A stretch of DNA of 64,000 nt from Candidatus Absconditabacterales bacterium (GTDB taxonomy: Bacteria > Patescibacteriota > Gracilibacteria > Absconditabacterales > Absconditicoccaceae). The notes beneath the pieces were generated by a model that saw only the letters and a list, made by a program, of their open reading frames with translations, had not been told where the DNA came from and ran no database searches. Location of the stretch: NCBI GenBank assembly GCA_937923605.1, contig CALDTY010000011.1, positions 1-64,000 of the forward strand, given 5' to 3'. How positions within the stretch are numbered: position 1 is the stretch's first letter; every line of letters starts with the position of its first letter. The position numbers and the translations under genes were made by a program. Positions 42,780 through 53,923 of the stretch are shown here, piece by piece.

Positions 42780-45029
42780 ATGTTTTGAAAACGACCTAAA
42801 ATAATACTTTTAGCAATATGATTGAGCTTCATACTCTCAATTATTTTTTCGGCATGGAATTTTGTCTTCTCATGACTTCCAGAGGTTTCTTTAAGTTCAT
42901 TGACAAATATACCACAAAAAACAATAATAACTGATAGAAATTGAGAAGTACTATATACATTCTTTGAAGAAGATAGAAGTTATGTTCCTTATGTTGATAT
43001 TCCCCCACATGTTCTCATGGCTGTACTTAGTGCAGAGGATCGTGACTACTGGAATCATGAGTGAATTGATAAATGGTGAATACTTAGGGCTTTAATTAAT
43101 AATATAAAACGTAGCCTTTGAGAAACATGATTAGAACTACAATGAGCATCTACAATATCACAACAACTAATAAAAAATACATACTTAACAAATGAAAGAA
43201 ATTTAAAAAGAAAAGTACAAGAAATTATTACAACTCGTAAAGTATATAAATTATTAGAAGAAAATTTTAGAGATCAATATCCAGATTTTAGTCAAAGTAA
43301 AATTAATCTTTTAGTGAAAAAGAAAATTCTAGAACTGTATATAAATCTTATCTATCTTGGTAATAATTCGTATTGAATAGGAACAGCAGCTAGGCATTAC
43401 TTTTGAAAGGAAGTAAGTGAGCTATCTTTACTAGAAAGTTCAGTAATTGCATGACTGCCCCAAGCTCCTTCAGCTTATAATCCACTTGTAAATAGAGCTG
43501 CAATGATGTGAGATCGACAAATAACAGATTGAACACATACTTACTTTCTAGAAGATGATTGAGAAAATTCTGATGTTTTTTTGAAACAGATTAAGAAAGA
43601 TCTTATTAAGAAGTCAGAAAGTGAAGGAATAACTTTAGATAATCCTTCGTGGATATGAGAATTACGAAAAGGCACGTTTGTAAATAACGATTTACAGTAT
43701 ACGTACTTATATGCTCCATGAAGAAAGGATTATGTATTACGAGCGATGTTTCAAGAATGATATATTAGTAAACAAGAACTTATCACTGCATTTATAGAAT
43801 CGATTGATATTGAATTTTGAACGTATGATTACAAAATTAAAGCTCCACATTTTGTCTTCTTTGTAAGAGATTTTATACTCAAAAATGAGACATTCAAAGA
43901 GTTAGATATATCATTAAATGACTTACTTCAATGATGATACACAATACGTACAACATTAGATATGAGTAAACAAATAGCCGCTGAAGAAGCAGCTAAAGAA
44001 ACTAGAAAAGGTCTAGAAAGTTTATGATGATCTAGCAGATCATTGCTTCACTTAGATAGTAAAAATTGAGATATTCTATCCTACTTATGATCGATTGATT
44101 ACTTTGATAATGAGGTAAACTGACAATATGATCTGATTCACGCAAGAAGACAACAATGATCTACTCTCAAACCATTTATCTTTGCTAAATTATTAGAAAA
44201 TTATCCACTTTGAATTGATTGAAAGATAAGTGATAATTATTATGCTGTTTCAGATGGACCAACTCCACGTAATGCAGATTGATCATATGCATGATTTAAA
44301 ACAATATCCCGAGCCTTAAATAACTCTAGAAATCTTACTGCAATTAGAGCATTTATGGCAAACTGATGAGAAACAATCATGAAGAAATTTCTTAAGGATA
44401 TATGATTAATTTGAATTATTGATGATCACCCATACTGATGGACACTAGCTCTATGAAGTGCTGAGGATTCTCTATATCACTTAGGTCAATCATATTTACA
44501 ATTAAGTTCACCAAACGACGTAATTCCAACTATAAATCCAATTCTTGATATTACTGGTCCTTACTGAGAAAATGTATATACCTCAAGAATATTACCAAGA
44601 AAGAGAGAAATAAAAAAGTGAAACGCTTATCAAATCTGGAATATACTGAAGAATCATCAGGAAGTCACTCCTTGATGGAGGTGAAAAATATTGTATTCTT
44701 GAATATGACAATATGCAGTTAAAACCTGAACCACAGATATTAAAAAAGACTTCATCACCTACCCTAAAGATGGATATGTGATACTGTATAATGCAGATGA
44801 CACGATGCTCTCTTGGGCATGAAATGTTGATAGCAAACCATTAAATAACAATGTTCTTTGAAGTGAAATTACTCAAGCATTCGTACAAACATATATTGAT
44901 AAAGTAGGACCAGATAAATTCGAATCAACAAAATATGATAGACCTAATGATCTTTTGCCTTGAGATGTATATAAACATACAAAAAATAGAAATGTACCTC
45001 TTAATGTTCAAGAAATTATTCGAAAATAA
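42780..45029 (+). CDS. Penicillin-binding protein 1A (bifunctional transglycosylase/transpeptidase)
   Basis: VLSAEDRDYWNHEGIDKWGILRALINNIK...LQGASTISQQLIKNTYLTNERNLKRKVQEIITTRKVYKLL...LELYINLIYLGNNSYGIGTAARHYFGKEVSELSLLESSVIAGLPQAPSAYNP. Confidence 0.94.
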
Positions 45030-45052
45030 AGTTATCTATTACCTATATAACC

Positions 45053-46066
45053 ATGAGCCAAACGAAACTTATTTTCACTTGAGAGTCTACTTATCAAGTC
45101 CATGAAGCTATAAGCTATCGGAAGGATAATTTTATGCAAAAGTATTGAAATGAATGAGTTCATGTCTTTCGTCAAGGAGATATAAATATGTCTGAGTTGC
45201 AGTCATGTGTTTTTGGAGGCTGATTTTTTTCACAAAAATCTTTGGTTATTATCTATTGAGTTCCAAAAGATAATAATACTGAGAATAAACTCACTGCTTC
45301 AGAAAGTGAACCACTTGAGAAAATTCTTGAAGACAACTGGGACAAAATACCTGAAGAAACAATCTTAATCCTTGTGAGCTATAAGCCTGACAAGAGAACT
45401 AGGTCCTGGAAGTTTTTTTCTACCTCAACAACCATAAAAGAGTTTCCTAAGAAAAAGGGGAAAGATCTAACCTTGTTTGTTTTAGATAAGTCAACTTTAC
45501 TTAAATGAGAGAATATAATACACTTGATTGACTCAAAGCAAGCAGAAAAAATCGTATCTATTGTTGGAAATAATTTATTTAATCTACATTATGAATGTGA
45601 TAAAATAGTTCACTATTGTATATTCCATAATCTTCAAAAGATATCTAATGAAACAATTGAATGACTATTGTATCGTCAGGATCACGATAGTTTTAAAGTT
45701 ATTGATACAATCTTTAGCAATCCAGATGCTGCTTTAGAATATATAGGCCAAGCTCAGCAAAACAATCAAAACGAATATGAGTTTCTAGGAATGTTGTATC
45801 GATGATGTAAATTGATATTAAATTTACTTGAACTTGAAAAGCAATGAGTTTCTTCCTCTAAAGAGATGGCAAAAATACTAAGTCTACATCCATTTGCTGT
45901 ATCTAAACATAAAAGTAAATTATGAGAATATAGAAAAATTGAAGACAAAGTAAGTTCATTATTCTTATGACTCCTGCAATTAGAGTATAATCTTAAAACC
46001 TGACAATATCCAGCAGAGTGATTTTGGGTAAAAGTCAAAAGTCTAATATATGGAATTTCACAATAA
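45053..46066 (+). CDS. holA: DNA polymerase III delta subunit-like
   Basis: MSQTKLIFTGESTYQVHEAISYRKDNFMQKYG...LQSCVFGGGFFSQKSLVIIYGVPKDN...; delta-type domain layout. Confidence 0.7.
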
Positions 46067-46069
46067 AAA

Positions 46070-46098
46070 AAGCCTGAAACATAAACAGTTCCAGGCTT
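46070..46098 (-). terminator. Terminator hairpin downstream of the first TGA-free operon
   Basis: aaaaAGCCTGAAACataaacaGTTCCAGGCT; T-run on the minus strand. Confidence 0.6.
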
Positions 46099-46127
46099 GA
46101 TATCACTAATAAATCTTTTTCTAGAAT

Positions 46128-46667
46128 CTAACTATTCCTTCGTTTTCTTCTTTGTAATTCATCTCTTATACAAGTCGCTTTCTCATAATCTTCTTCATCC
46201 AATGACCCTTGTAAAATATAGGTCAGATGCTTCTCATCATAAGAAGATAAATCAAAATTTTCATTATCAAAAATAGACCTATCTGCAACTAAGATTATGC
46301 TAAATAGATAACCATAGATTAATGCAAATCTGACATCAACCTTGGTGATACATTTATCAATTCCTTTGATCTTAACTTTAGTATAAAATGAATTAGTTTC
46401 GACATCCTTTTGTAATTCAAAATATTCTATCTCTGCATCAAAAGCCTTTAGAATATCTGAGATCAACGAATATGGCTCAAAGAACAATTTTTCAAATGAT
46501 TCTGACTCAAAAAGATCATAATCATTAAAACAAGCATATAACATTTGAAGTTCATCCTTATCTAAGGCTACTTCAATACCTACATCAGATGTGCCTTCAA
46601 AAAGAAAACATTCATTAGGGACTTCTTCTTTGGTAGCAATAAGGCAATTAAGAATTACTTTTTTCAT
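46128..46667 (-). CDS. Bifunctional-nuclease (DUF151)-like protein with C-terminal UVR motif; TGA-free ORF
   Basis: ORF open in standard code; DVRFALIYGYLFSIILVADRSIF resembles BFN; UVR-type tail LQGSLDEEDYEKATCIRDELQRRKRR. 5 Gly, all GGN. Confidence 0.6.
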   Translation of the reverse strand: MKKVILNCLIATKEEVPNECFLFEGTSDVGIEVALDKDELQMLYACFNDYDLFESESFEKLFFEPYSLISDILKAFDAEIEYFELQKDVETNSFYTKVKIKGIDKCITKVDVRFALIYGYLFSIILVADRSIFDNENFDLSSYDEKHLTYILQGSLDEEDYEKATCIRDELQRRKRRNS

Positions 46668-46672
46668 AAGTA

Positions 46673-47209
46673 TTATTTCTTTGATTTAGATGTAATTAGA
46701 TCTCTAATAGTAGCTGCCTTTTCAAATTCATCATTATCAAGAGCCTTTTTAAGTAATTTTTTAAGATTCGATAACGACATTTTATTAATATCTTTAAGAT
46801 CAACTACTTCACTAGTAAGTTTAGATATTACTTCTTCATAGGCAGGAATAAGTCTATCATTCATAAAATTTGTATATGGTCCTGTCCAATACCCTTTTTC
46901 TTCTTCACTTTCAAGATCTTCAAAATTTTCCTGATAAGCTTCCCATTCACTTATATTCTTTTCAATCATACTTACTGACCTAAAATTTTCTGCATACTGA
47001 CTAATAGCTTTGTCACTAATATTTTGCATAGCGATTTCAGCCATTTCAAATTCACAGGCTTGTTCAAGTTTTTCTAAAAAATCATATGTTACCAGATATG
47101 AAATTTGTAAAGTACTCTTTAATTTTCTTTTTAGTGAGATCAAATAGAACTTCTCTAAATTTAATATTTGATCGTTGAGAAACATAGTTTGCATAGTACC
47201 AATGAACAT
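46673..47209 (-). CDS. UVR-motif-containing protein; TGA-free ORF (start uncertain)
   Basis: LKKLLKKALDNDEFEKAATIRDLITSKSKK tail parallels the downstream BFN-like gene; overlaps the upstream ORF by 128 bp, so the true start may be about 47.09 kb. Confidence 0.55.
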   Translation of the reverse strand: MFIGTMQTMFLNDQILNLEKFYLISLKRKLKSTLQISYLVTYDFLEKLEQACEFEMAEIAMQNISDKAISQYAENFRSVSMIEKNISEWEAYQENFEDLESEEEKGYWTGPYTNFMNDRLIPAYEEVISKLTSEVVDLKDINKMSLSNLKKLLKKALDNDEFEKAATIRDLITSKSKK

Positions 47210-47672
47210 TATTGGACATTAATTGGTTTTTTAATAAATCAATGATATCACTACAATAGTGTTCAATTTTATCAATTTGATTTTTCTTGACTGATTCATT
47301 AAATTTTTCAATCAAATCCATATATATTATAATATGCTTATAATGTACTAGGTAACAGATTGGTTTGTCAGAAAATTCAAAAGGTCCAGCATATTGTTTA
47401 TTACTTGGAGTGAAATATGAATGATGATATTTTGGTTGCTCATTTAAACCAAGTGCATCATATATATAATGATACCCATCTTCATTTATTCTAAGTTCAA
47501 TATTATAATCACCAATTTTTCTATCATAGTATGGTTCAGCTTTATTTATATAATATTTACCACAGTGAACATGTACAGAATGTCGGCGAATATATACTGT
47601 TGTACCAGGAACAATGTGACCAATTAATGGTAGTATTAAAACAGGATCAGATTTTTGTGTATCTTTCGTCAT
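47082..47672 (-). CDS. Hypothetical protein, 196 aa; TGA-free, terminating at TGA
   Basis: MTKDTQKSDPVLILPLIGHIVPGTTVYIRRHSVHVHCGKYY...TNFISGNI then TGA (plus strand tca 47082-47084); 8 Gly all GGN. Confidence 0.65.
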   Translation of the reverse strand: MTKDTQKSDPVLILPLIGHIVPGTTVYIRRHSVHVHCGKYYINKAEPYYDRKIGDYNIELRINEDGYHYIYDALGLNEQPKYHHSYFTPSNKQYAGPFEFSDKPICYLVHYKHIIIYMDLIEKFNESVKKNQIDKIEHYCSDIIDLLKNQLMSNNVHWYYANYVSQRSNIKFREVLFDLTKKKIKEYFTNFISGNI

Positions 47673-47689
47673 AGTTTATTTTTAGTATA

Positions 47690-48145
47690 TTATTTAATAG
47701 ATGCTTTGTGCATCATAACTTCTTTAGCAGATTTATAAAACATATCTGACACAAAAATTACATCAACTAATTGATTGACATAAGCCAATATAAGAACATC
47801 CTCTAAATGAATTTTATCAATTATTTTATTGTGACCAAAAACATAAGCATCACCAAAAACTTTCGTAAAAGAAACCGTAGGATCGTTCTTAAAATGACTG
47901 TACTCCGTAACAGATATAAAGTTTTTTAACAGTATATGATGTAATTTTTTATTCCATTTGGACCAAATACTGTTCAGTTGAAAAGCACCATCGCTCAGAT
48001 CTGTTTGGTTTGACAAAAGTAGTTCAGTAAGTTTATGAGTTGAATGAACTGGTAATTCAAACTCTACATTGTTTGGTAACATAAGATTAAAATAATATCC
48101 TCCTTGCTCACTTTCATAGAAAGTAAGATTATTCACTTGTATCAT
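47690..48145 (-). CDS. Hypothetical protein, 151 aa; TGA-free
   Basis: Open in standard code, TAA stop; 5 Gly all GGN. Confidence 0.65.
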   Translation of the reverse strand: MIQVNNLTFYESEQGGYYFNLMLPNNVEFELPVHSTHKLTELLLSNQTDLSDGAFQLNSIWSKWNKKLHHILLKNFISVTEYSHFKNDPTVSFTKVFGDAYVFGHNKIIDKIHLEDVLILAYVNQLVDVIFVSDMFYKSAKEVMMHKASIK

Positions 48146-48155
48146 AGAAATTGGT

Positions 48156-48623
48156 TTATTTTGCTTTAATGAAAACTTTTACATGCTTATGAATCATTCG
48201 GTACAATAAAACAAGATTAATGAGATCTGCCCCATTACTATGCTTCCATGTTTTCGACTTATTAACAGAAGCATTATCCGTTAAACTATACTGAATATAG
48301 TGAGCATCATTATGTTTTAAAACAATTTGTTCAAAAACAATATTCTCTTTTTTCTCAAAAAACTGTTTGAATAATGCTTTAGCTTTTGAGTTTGGTAAAT
48401 ACATTATACCCTTTCTATAACATTCATATTCTTGTTTCTGACCATTTGAAAATGGAATTTCGAGTTGATATTCAGAATTTTTGCATAAAAATCTTAACGC
48501 CATATCTGACATAAGATTGTTGTACGCAGAGCTATGCTCTTTTATTATTGATTTTTGTTTACTCATATCGTTAGTATTTTTTATAATTAACTGATTTTTT
48601 TTGATTTGAAAGATCTTACACAC
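48156..48623 (-). CDS. Hypothetical protein, 155 aa; TGA-free (start may be internal at MSKQKS)
   Basis: Open in standard code, TAA stop; 3 Gly all GGN. Confidence 0.6.
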   Translation of the reverse strand: MCKIFQIKKNQLIIKNTNDMSKQKSIIKEHSSAYNNLMSDMALRFLCKNSEYQLEIPFSNGQKQEYECYRKGIMYLPNSKAKALFKQFFEKKENIVFEQIVLKHNDAHYIQYSLTDNASVNKSKTWKHSNGADLINLVLLYRMIHKHVKVFIKAK

Positions 48624-48661
48624 TCATAAAATCTATGGTTTACATTGTAGATTTCAATGCT

Positions 48662-48940
48662 TTAATATATTTTTATGCTTCTTAATCTATATGAATATCA
48701 AAATTCATCTAATTTTATGTTAAGTTCCTTACGTAAATCTTCTCTTTGCATAAACCACATAGTTTTATCTTCATTGCTCGGTAAGCGAAAAGTTAACACT
48801 TCTCACCTAATAAAACCCTTAATTTCTTCCTTTGAGATTGATTTAGCATTAATATGGTGCATCAAAAAAGATCAAATACTAAGTTTTGAAAGATTTTTTT
48901 GTGCTAGGCGATTCTTGAGAACCTTTTTTATTTCTTTCAT
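48662..48940 (-). CDS. DUF721/DciA-like protein, 92 aa
   Basis: MKEIKKVLKNRLAQKNLSKLSI...EIKGFIRGEVLTFRLPSNEDKTMWFMQREDLRKELNIKLDEFGYSYRLRSIKIY*; two TGA=Gly. Confidence 0.55.
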
Positions 48941-50031
48941 AACGGCTTCGGTGAATAATTACTGTCTAAACCCTTAACTCGATATAGATATATATTTATA
49001 CCATAAAATATAAACGCCATGGCAAAGAAGACTATCAACTTTCAAATTCTATCATTTCATAATAGTAACATGACAGTCATAAAAAACAATGACCATCACC
49101 AAATAAATATTCTGACTTCTCCTCTATTTCGTCATAAAGAAAGCAATCTATAGTGTAAATGTGAATAATCTCATTTTAAAGGGTTCTTGTTCTTTTTCCA
49201 TCTATCAATAATAACCCATATAGCATCAAATAATGGTAAAGCTAAAACAACAATCATTGTTCAAATTTTAGCTCAACCTAATAATGACAAATATCATAAT
49301 GAAAATCAGAAAAACATAGTTCATACATCTCTCATTAATCACCATGGTTTGTATTCCATAATTGTTCAAAACACTCAAACTACAAAAAGAATAAGAGCAA
49401 CTATTTTTACACGAAGCAATAACTCATTGCGTTCAAAAGTCATAAATTCAAATGTAGGAAACACAACTAATACTAATAAGAGAAATATTGTTAGAAATCA
49501 TATTGTACTCATTCATGTTGCTAATCCATAGATTCAATCAAACCAATTTATAGCATTTATAAATAATACAAACCAAGCAATGGTAGCTATTAACGAAGTG
49601 AATCAACTTAGTTGAATAGCTTGAAATCATGGTATACTGAGATAATCAAGTCAAACTCAAGAAAATCGTCGAGCACCTGCTGCAACTAAGATCTGAACCA
49701 AAAACCTTATTCATGCTGAAAGTGAATACTTCTTATCTACTAAGTATCAAAGCTCATCTATAATTGAAACTAATGCTATAATTCATCCTCACACAAACAG
49801 TCATAAGAACTCTTTTCAAACATAATCTAGATCCAAATAATATTTTGTAATAAGAAGCAATACTAAGAAAGTAATAATTATTGTTACTCATTGTAGAGTG
49901 GGTACTGGATCTCTATCAGGAACATCTTTTCCAGGCTTATCTAAAATATTGAAGAATCTAAAAAATGATATTCATCACCACAGACAAATTGAACAAACTA
50001 TAATATATGTCAGAATTAGAAACAAATCCAT
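48928..50031 (-). CDS. Undecaprenyl-phosphate sugar-phosphate transferase (MraY/WecA/TagO family)
   Basis: DKPGKDVPDRDPVPTLQG...SIIDELGYLVDKKYSLSAGIRFLVQILVA...NAINWFDGIYGLATGMS...KNKNPLKGDYSHLHYRLLSLG. Confidence 0.9.
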
Positions 50032-50128
50032 TATTTTGTATACTAAGGTTCTCAAAAATTTGTTCAAGTTGAGCTTTACAAAAAAGCAAACAAAACTAAA
50101 ATAGAGATTCTATAAACTAATTAAACAT

Positions 50129-50413
50129 ATGAAATATCAGAAATGAAAGATCAAACGTGAGCATCATGTACTAAAAGAATTTGAATGAGTACTTACACGT
50201 ATGGAAAGTATCAAACAAGTTAAAAGAATTATTCCCTGAAGAATTAATAACTCTGCATGATCATCAAGTCATACCTGAGTAAATTTTTCTTACACTACAC
50301 CAAGTTGACTAAAATATAAATTAAACTCATGTGGGTCTTCACAAGAATGTTTTGTCATTTGTGATCCAAAAGATGCGAAAATAATAGTAGAGAAAGTGAA
50401 AAGAATACTATAA
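50129..50413 (+). CDS. DUF2103-like small protein, 94 aa
   Basis: MKYQKGKIKREHHVLKEFEGVLTRMESIKQVKRIIPGRINNSAGSSSHTGVNFSYTTPSGLKYKLNSCGSSQECFVIC. Confidence 0.6.
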
Positions 50414-50510
50414 CATTAAATCGTAATCCAATAATTATTACATAGATTAAAAACCATGTCTGTATAGAAATAATGACTATGATCTTATCTTTTTAAAATT
50501 AGCATAAACT

Positions 50511-50975
50511 ATGCTCAGTCCATCAGAAACAAGTCAAATCGTTCAGATCATAAAAAATATTGATGATAAGAATAAAAAAGTGCCATTTAGGAAAGATTTA
50601 GAGAATCATCCAATTTTTTGACAGTTCTTTTTAGAGCTTGAAAAAGAACAGAAGAATGAAGTTGATGAAATTATAAATTGATACATCAAAAGCAAAATCG
50701 AATGATTATCAACAAAATGATGAGAATTCTTTAGAAGATTTTATAATCTTAATAAAGATAATTTTCGACTATTTAGAGATCTAAATTCGGTAGAAGATAA
50801 TATAAAAGGGAAAGATTTTCAAGATATTTGAAAGGAAATAGAACAGGAATTATTTAAATTTGAGAATATGCTTACTCAGAATATGGGGAAAAGATCATAC
50901 TGACTAGATAAAGTAGTTAGTGCTTTCTATGACATAGTTCATAGTTTCTTCCCACGATTTAGTTTTGTAGAATAA
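50511..50975 (+). CDS. Hypothetical protein, 154 aa
   Basis: MLSPSETSQIVQIIKNIDDKNKKVPFRKDLENHPIFGQFF...; open with TGA=Gly. Confidence 0.6.
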
Positions 50976-50976
50976 T

Positions 50977-52086
50977 ATGCAATATCTTTATACTGCTTTA
51001 GTAAGTATCATTACAAGCTTTCTAGTTGTAAGTTTCTTTATAGATAAATGAGATATCGAAAATACTATTGATGGAAATAATGGAAATTCTTCTCATAAAC
51101 CAATAGATCTAGATAATTTTTGACTAAAAGATCTTGAATTTGAACTTATATCTACAGTTGATTCTGTAAAAGAAAGTGTAGTAAGTATCACAGCATCAAA
51201 AGATTTTATTTCTTACAACAACTGAAAACCAACAGAGTTGTTTCAACAAGAAGTGTGATGATGAAGTTGAATTTTGATATCTAAAGAAGGATACATACTA
51301 ACGAATAAGCATGTTATAAATGATGAAGACGCTATATATACAGTGATATTCTCTGATTGATTAATAGTAGAAGTAGAAGCCGTTTGGCTTGATAAGAATT
51401 TAGATATAGCCGTAATAAAAGTTAGTGATAAAAAAGTTTGATATAGAAGTCCTGCAACCATAATTGACCTAGAAGATAATACATTAGTATGACAATTTGC
51501 ATTAGCAATATGAAACGCCTTAGCTGAATTTCAGAATTCGGTTACATTTTGAGTAATAAGTTGAAACAATAGGAAACTAACTATTGATGAAGAAAATTTA
51601 TATGCATGACTCTTACAAACTGATACATCTATTTCAGAATGAAATAGTTGATGACCTTTATTTAATCTAAATTGAGAAGTAATATGAATCAATACTGCAG
51701 TGAGTGCATTCTGAGAAAATATTTGATTCGCAATTCCAATAACTCAACAGTTTGTAAACGCTACATTACAAAGTATTAAAAACAATAACTCAATCGTTAG
51801 ACCATTTGTATGAGTACGCTATATTGATATTGATAGTAATGTTGCAAAGGAATTAGATATTTCATTGGATTGATGAATCTATATTGCTGAAGTTATTGCT
51901 TGATCACCCGCAGACGACGCTTGAATTTTAAAGGATGATATTATAACTCACGTGAACAAAGTAAAAATTGATGAACATCGTCCCTTTTTGTATCAATTAT
52001 TCACAAATATTCCTGGTCAATCATTAGATGTTGATATACAAAGATGATCAACACTTACTTCCTGAAAAATTCTTCTTGGACAGTAA
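50977..52086 (+). CDS. htrA: HtrA/DegP-type serine protease with PDZ domain
   Basis: GGGSGILISKEGYILTNKHVI...LDKNLDIAVIKV...[29 protein letters not shown] (GNSGGP = tga-aat-agt-tga-tga-cct); PDZ at C-term. Confidence 0.95.
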
Positions 52087-52181
52087 TACTTGACAAGCAA
52101 TTTCACTACATCTAAAAAGTAAATACTTGAAAATAATCATATAATAGCTACTACAATACTATTTGTTATTTATATATAGAC

Positions 52182-52658
52182 ATGTTCATAAATATTCTAG
52201 CTTGAATTATTCTTATAATTTGAGGTGTATTAGCTTCATATTGATTAGTAATATCAAAAGCTCCCGATTTAAAGAAAGAGTATGACAAGATAATTCCTTA
52301 CCAAGGCATTGTTTGAGTCATCTTACTTTTAATGTGACTTCGAGATTTATTTCACATATTCACAATTTTATGAACCTTATCAACTAGTTTGATATGAGGT
52401 TTATTAGGTCTGGCTACATTGTTTACTAAGCTAATATTATGATTTGTACTTAGTTTTGGGCTTATCACAAAGTACGTACTAACTTGAGATAAGAAAAAAT
52501 GAAAAAAGAAATCTAAAAAATCTGATGCTGACCGAAAAGATTCTACAAATAACATGTATAAAACGTTAACAGCAATACAAGTGCCATTTTGAATATTGGC
52601 TATTGTTCTATGATTATTAGCTATTATTTTGACAATATATTTCGCAATTACATTATAA
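52182..52658 (+). CDS. Small multi-TM membrane protein, 158 aa
   Basis: MFINILAGIILIIGGVLASYGLVISKAPDLKKEYDKIIPYQGIVGVILLLMGLRDLFHIF... Confidence 0.65.
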
Positions 52659-52662
52659 TTTA

Positions 52663-52697
52663 AAAAAGGCAAACCACAGAAGTTTGCCTTTTTTTAA
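52663..52697. terminator. Bidirectional terminator between code-25 gene and TGA-free genes
   Basis: AAAAAAGGCAAACcacagaaGTTTGCCTTTTTTT. Confidence 0.8.
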
Positions 52698-52708
52698 AAT
52701 TAAATAAG

Positions 52709-53059
52709 TTAGTTACATGTAATCTCATCAAATTTTTCTTTCTGTGTTTCAGAAAGAAAGAATGTGTTTAATGTAATGTCAGCATCAATTTTGATTTGTA
52801 TAAAATGATTAACTAATGATATTGTGGCATTTCCAAGTTTTTGAGTAGTATTTTTTAGATAGATTCGTCTACGTTTAATAGGCTCAAATCTAAACCAATC
52901 ATACACTTTTGGTGATCGATTAAAATTCTTCTGAAATTCCTGAATAAAGTGCATAACCAACTGAAATGATTTACCATGATCAATATAGGTTACGGCAAAT
53001 TTTTTAAAATCATTCAGAAAGATTTTATCAGTATTTTCAGAAATGATGTGCTCATGCAT
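52709..53059 (-). CDS. Hypothetical protein, 116 aa; TGA-free
   Basis: Open in standard code, TAA stop; only 2 Gly, both GGN. Confidence 0.55.
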   Translation of the reverse strand: MHEHIISENTDKIFLNDFKKFAVTYIDHGKSFQLVMHFIQEFQKNFNRSPKVYDWFRFEPIKRRRIYLKNTTQKLGNATISLVNHFIQIKIDADITLNTFFLSETQKEKFDEITCN

Positions 53060-53069
53060 TCTTAGTTTT

Positions 53070-53813
53070 TTAGTTCTCTAATAAATAGTAAAAATCTCTC
53101 TTTTGCTTCGATCTTTTATCATGTTTATCTTGATTAAATTTATCATAAATCTCATTACTAATAGTGATATAGTTTAACGTGTAGTACTCAATAATATCAT
53201 CCTTAGCAATTAATACTGGAAATGAAGAATATACATCAGAAGAATATTCATATTCGAGATCAATTGTCTCATTTGGATACATATCTTGAAGCATTATTGT
53301 CCTATTTCTATCGGTTAAACCTATTAATTCACAATATTTTGATACATCATTAAGTAATAAAGAAAAACTTTTTCTACAATTGAAATGCAATGCCTCATAG
53401 TACGTACTAAAAGCAATCTGAGTAGTTAAATTAATAAGAATACAACAAACTACAAGAGCGCAAAACACTAAGTATCCAATTACTTTCAAAGGATTATCTT
53501 CAGTTTTATCACAATTATATATTAAACAAGCAATAAATAATAATGCAAAAATCACAATATACAGAAATACATGATGAACAATAATCTGTCTTCTTAGTTC
53601 CTCAAGACTATTTGTTGTTTGTTTTTCAGAACTATAAATTCTGATTGGTTTAAATGAATACTTCTTTTGATGATTATGCTTTCTATATGCAACAACAATA
53701 ACAAAACTTATTACTGCAATGAAAAATAACCATAAAACAGGTACATAATGGAATATCGTCATATCTATTTTTTTTGATTGAATTATATCTTCTTTGACTA
53801 TTAAATATCTCAT
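53070..53813 (-). CDS. Hypothetical membrane protein, 247 aa; TGA-free
   Basis: Open in standard code; TM segments VPVLWLFFIAVISFVIVVAY, VFLYIVIFALLFIACLIY, IGYLVFCALVVCCILINL; upstream TTGACA promoter-like sequence. Confidence 0.65.
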   Translation of the reverse strand: MRYLIVKEDIIQSKKIDMTIFHYVPVLWLFFIAVISFVIVVAYRKHNHQKKYSFKPIRIYSSEKQTTNSLEELRRQIIVHHVFLYIVIFALLFIACLIYNCDKTEDNPLKVIGYLVFCALVVCCILINLTTQIAFSTYYEALHFNCRKSFSLLLNDVSKYCELIGLTDRNRTIMLQDMYPNETIDLEYEYSSDVYSSFPVLIAKDDIIEYYTLNYITISNEIYDKFNQDKHDKRSKQKRDFYYLLEN

Positions 53814-53923
53814 ATATACAATAAATATGATGAACTATTTGTCAACATCAATCAATTCTTTTGTTTTGTTTTACTTTAGCATGTTACTACTATATATAAA
53901 TATATATATTTGATATTATATTG

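Noticed and set aside
48675-49531. Plus-strand ORFs 48675-48977 and 49187-49531
   Set aside because: Antisense to the DciA-like and WecA/TagO-like genes, which read well with TGA=Gly.
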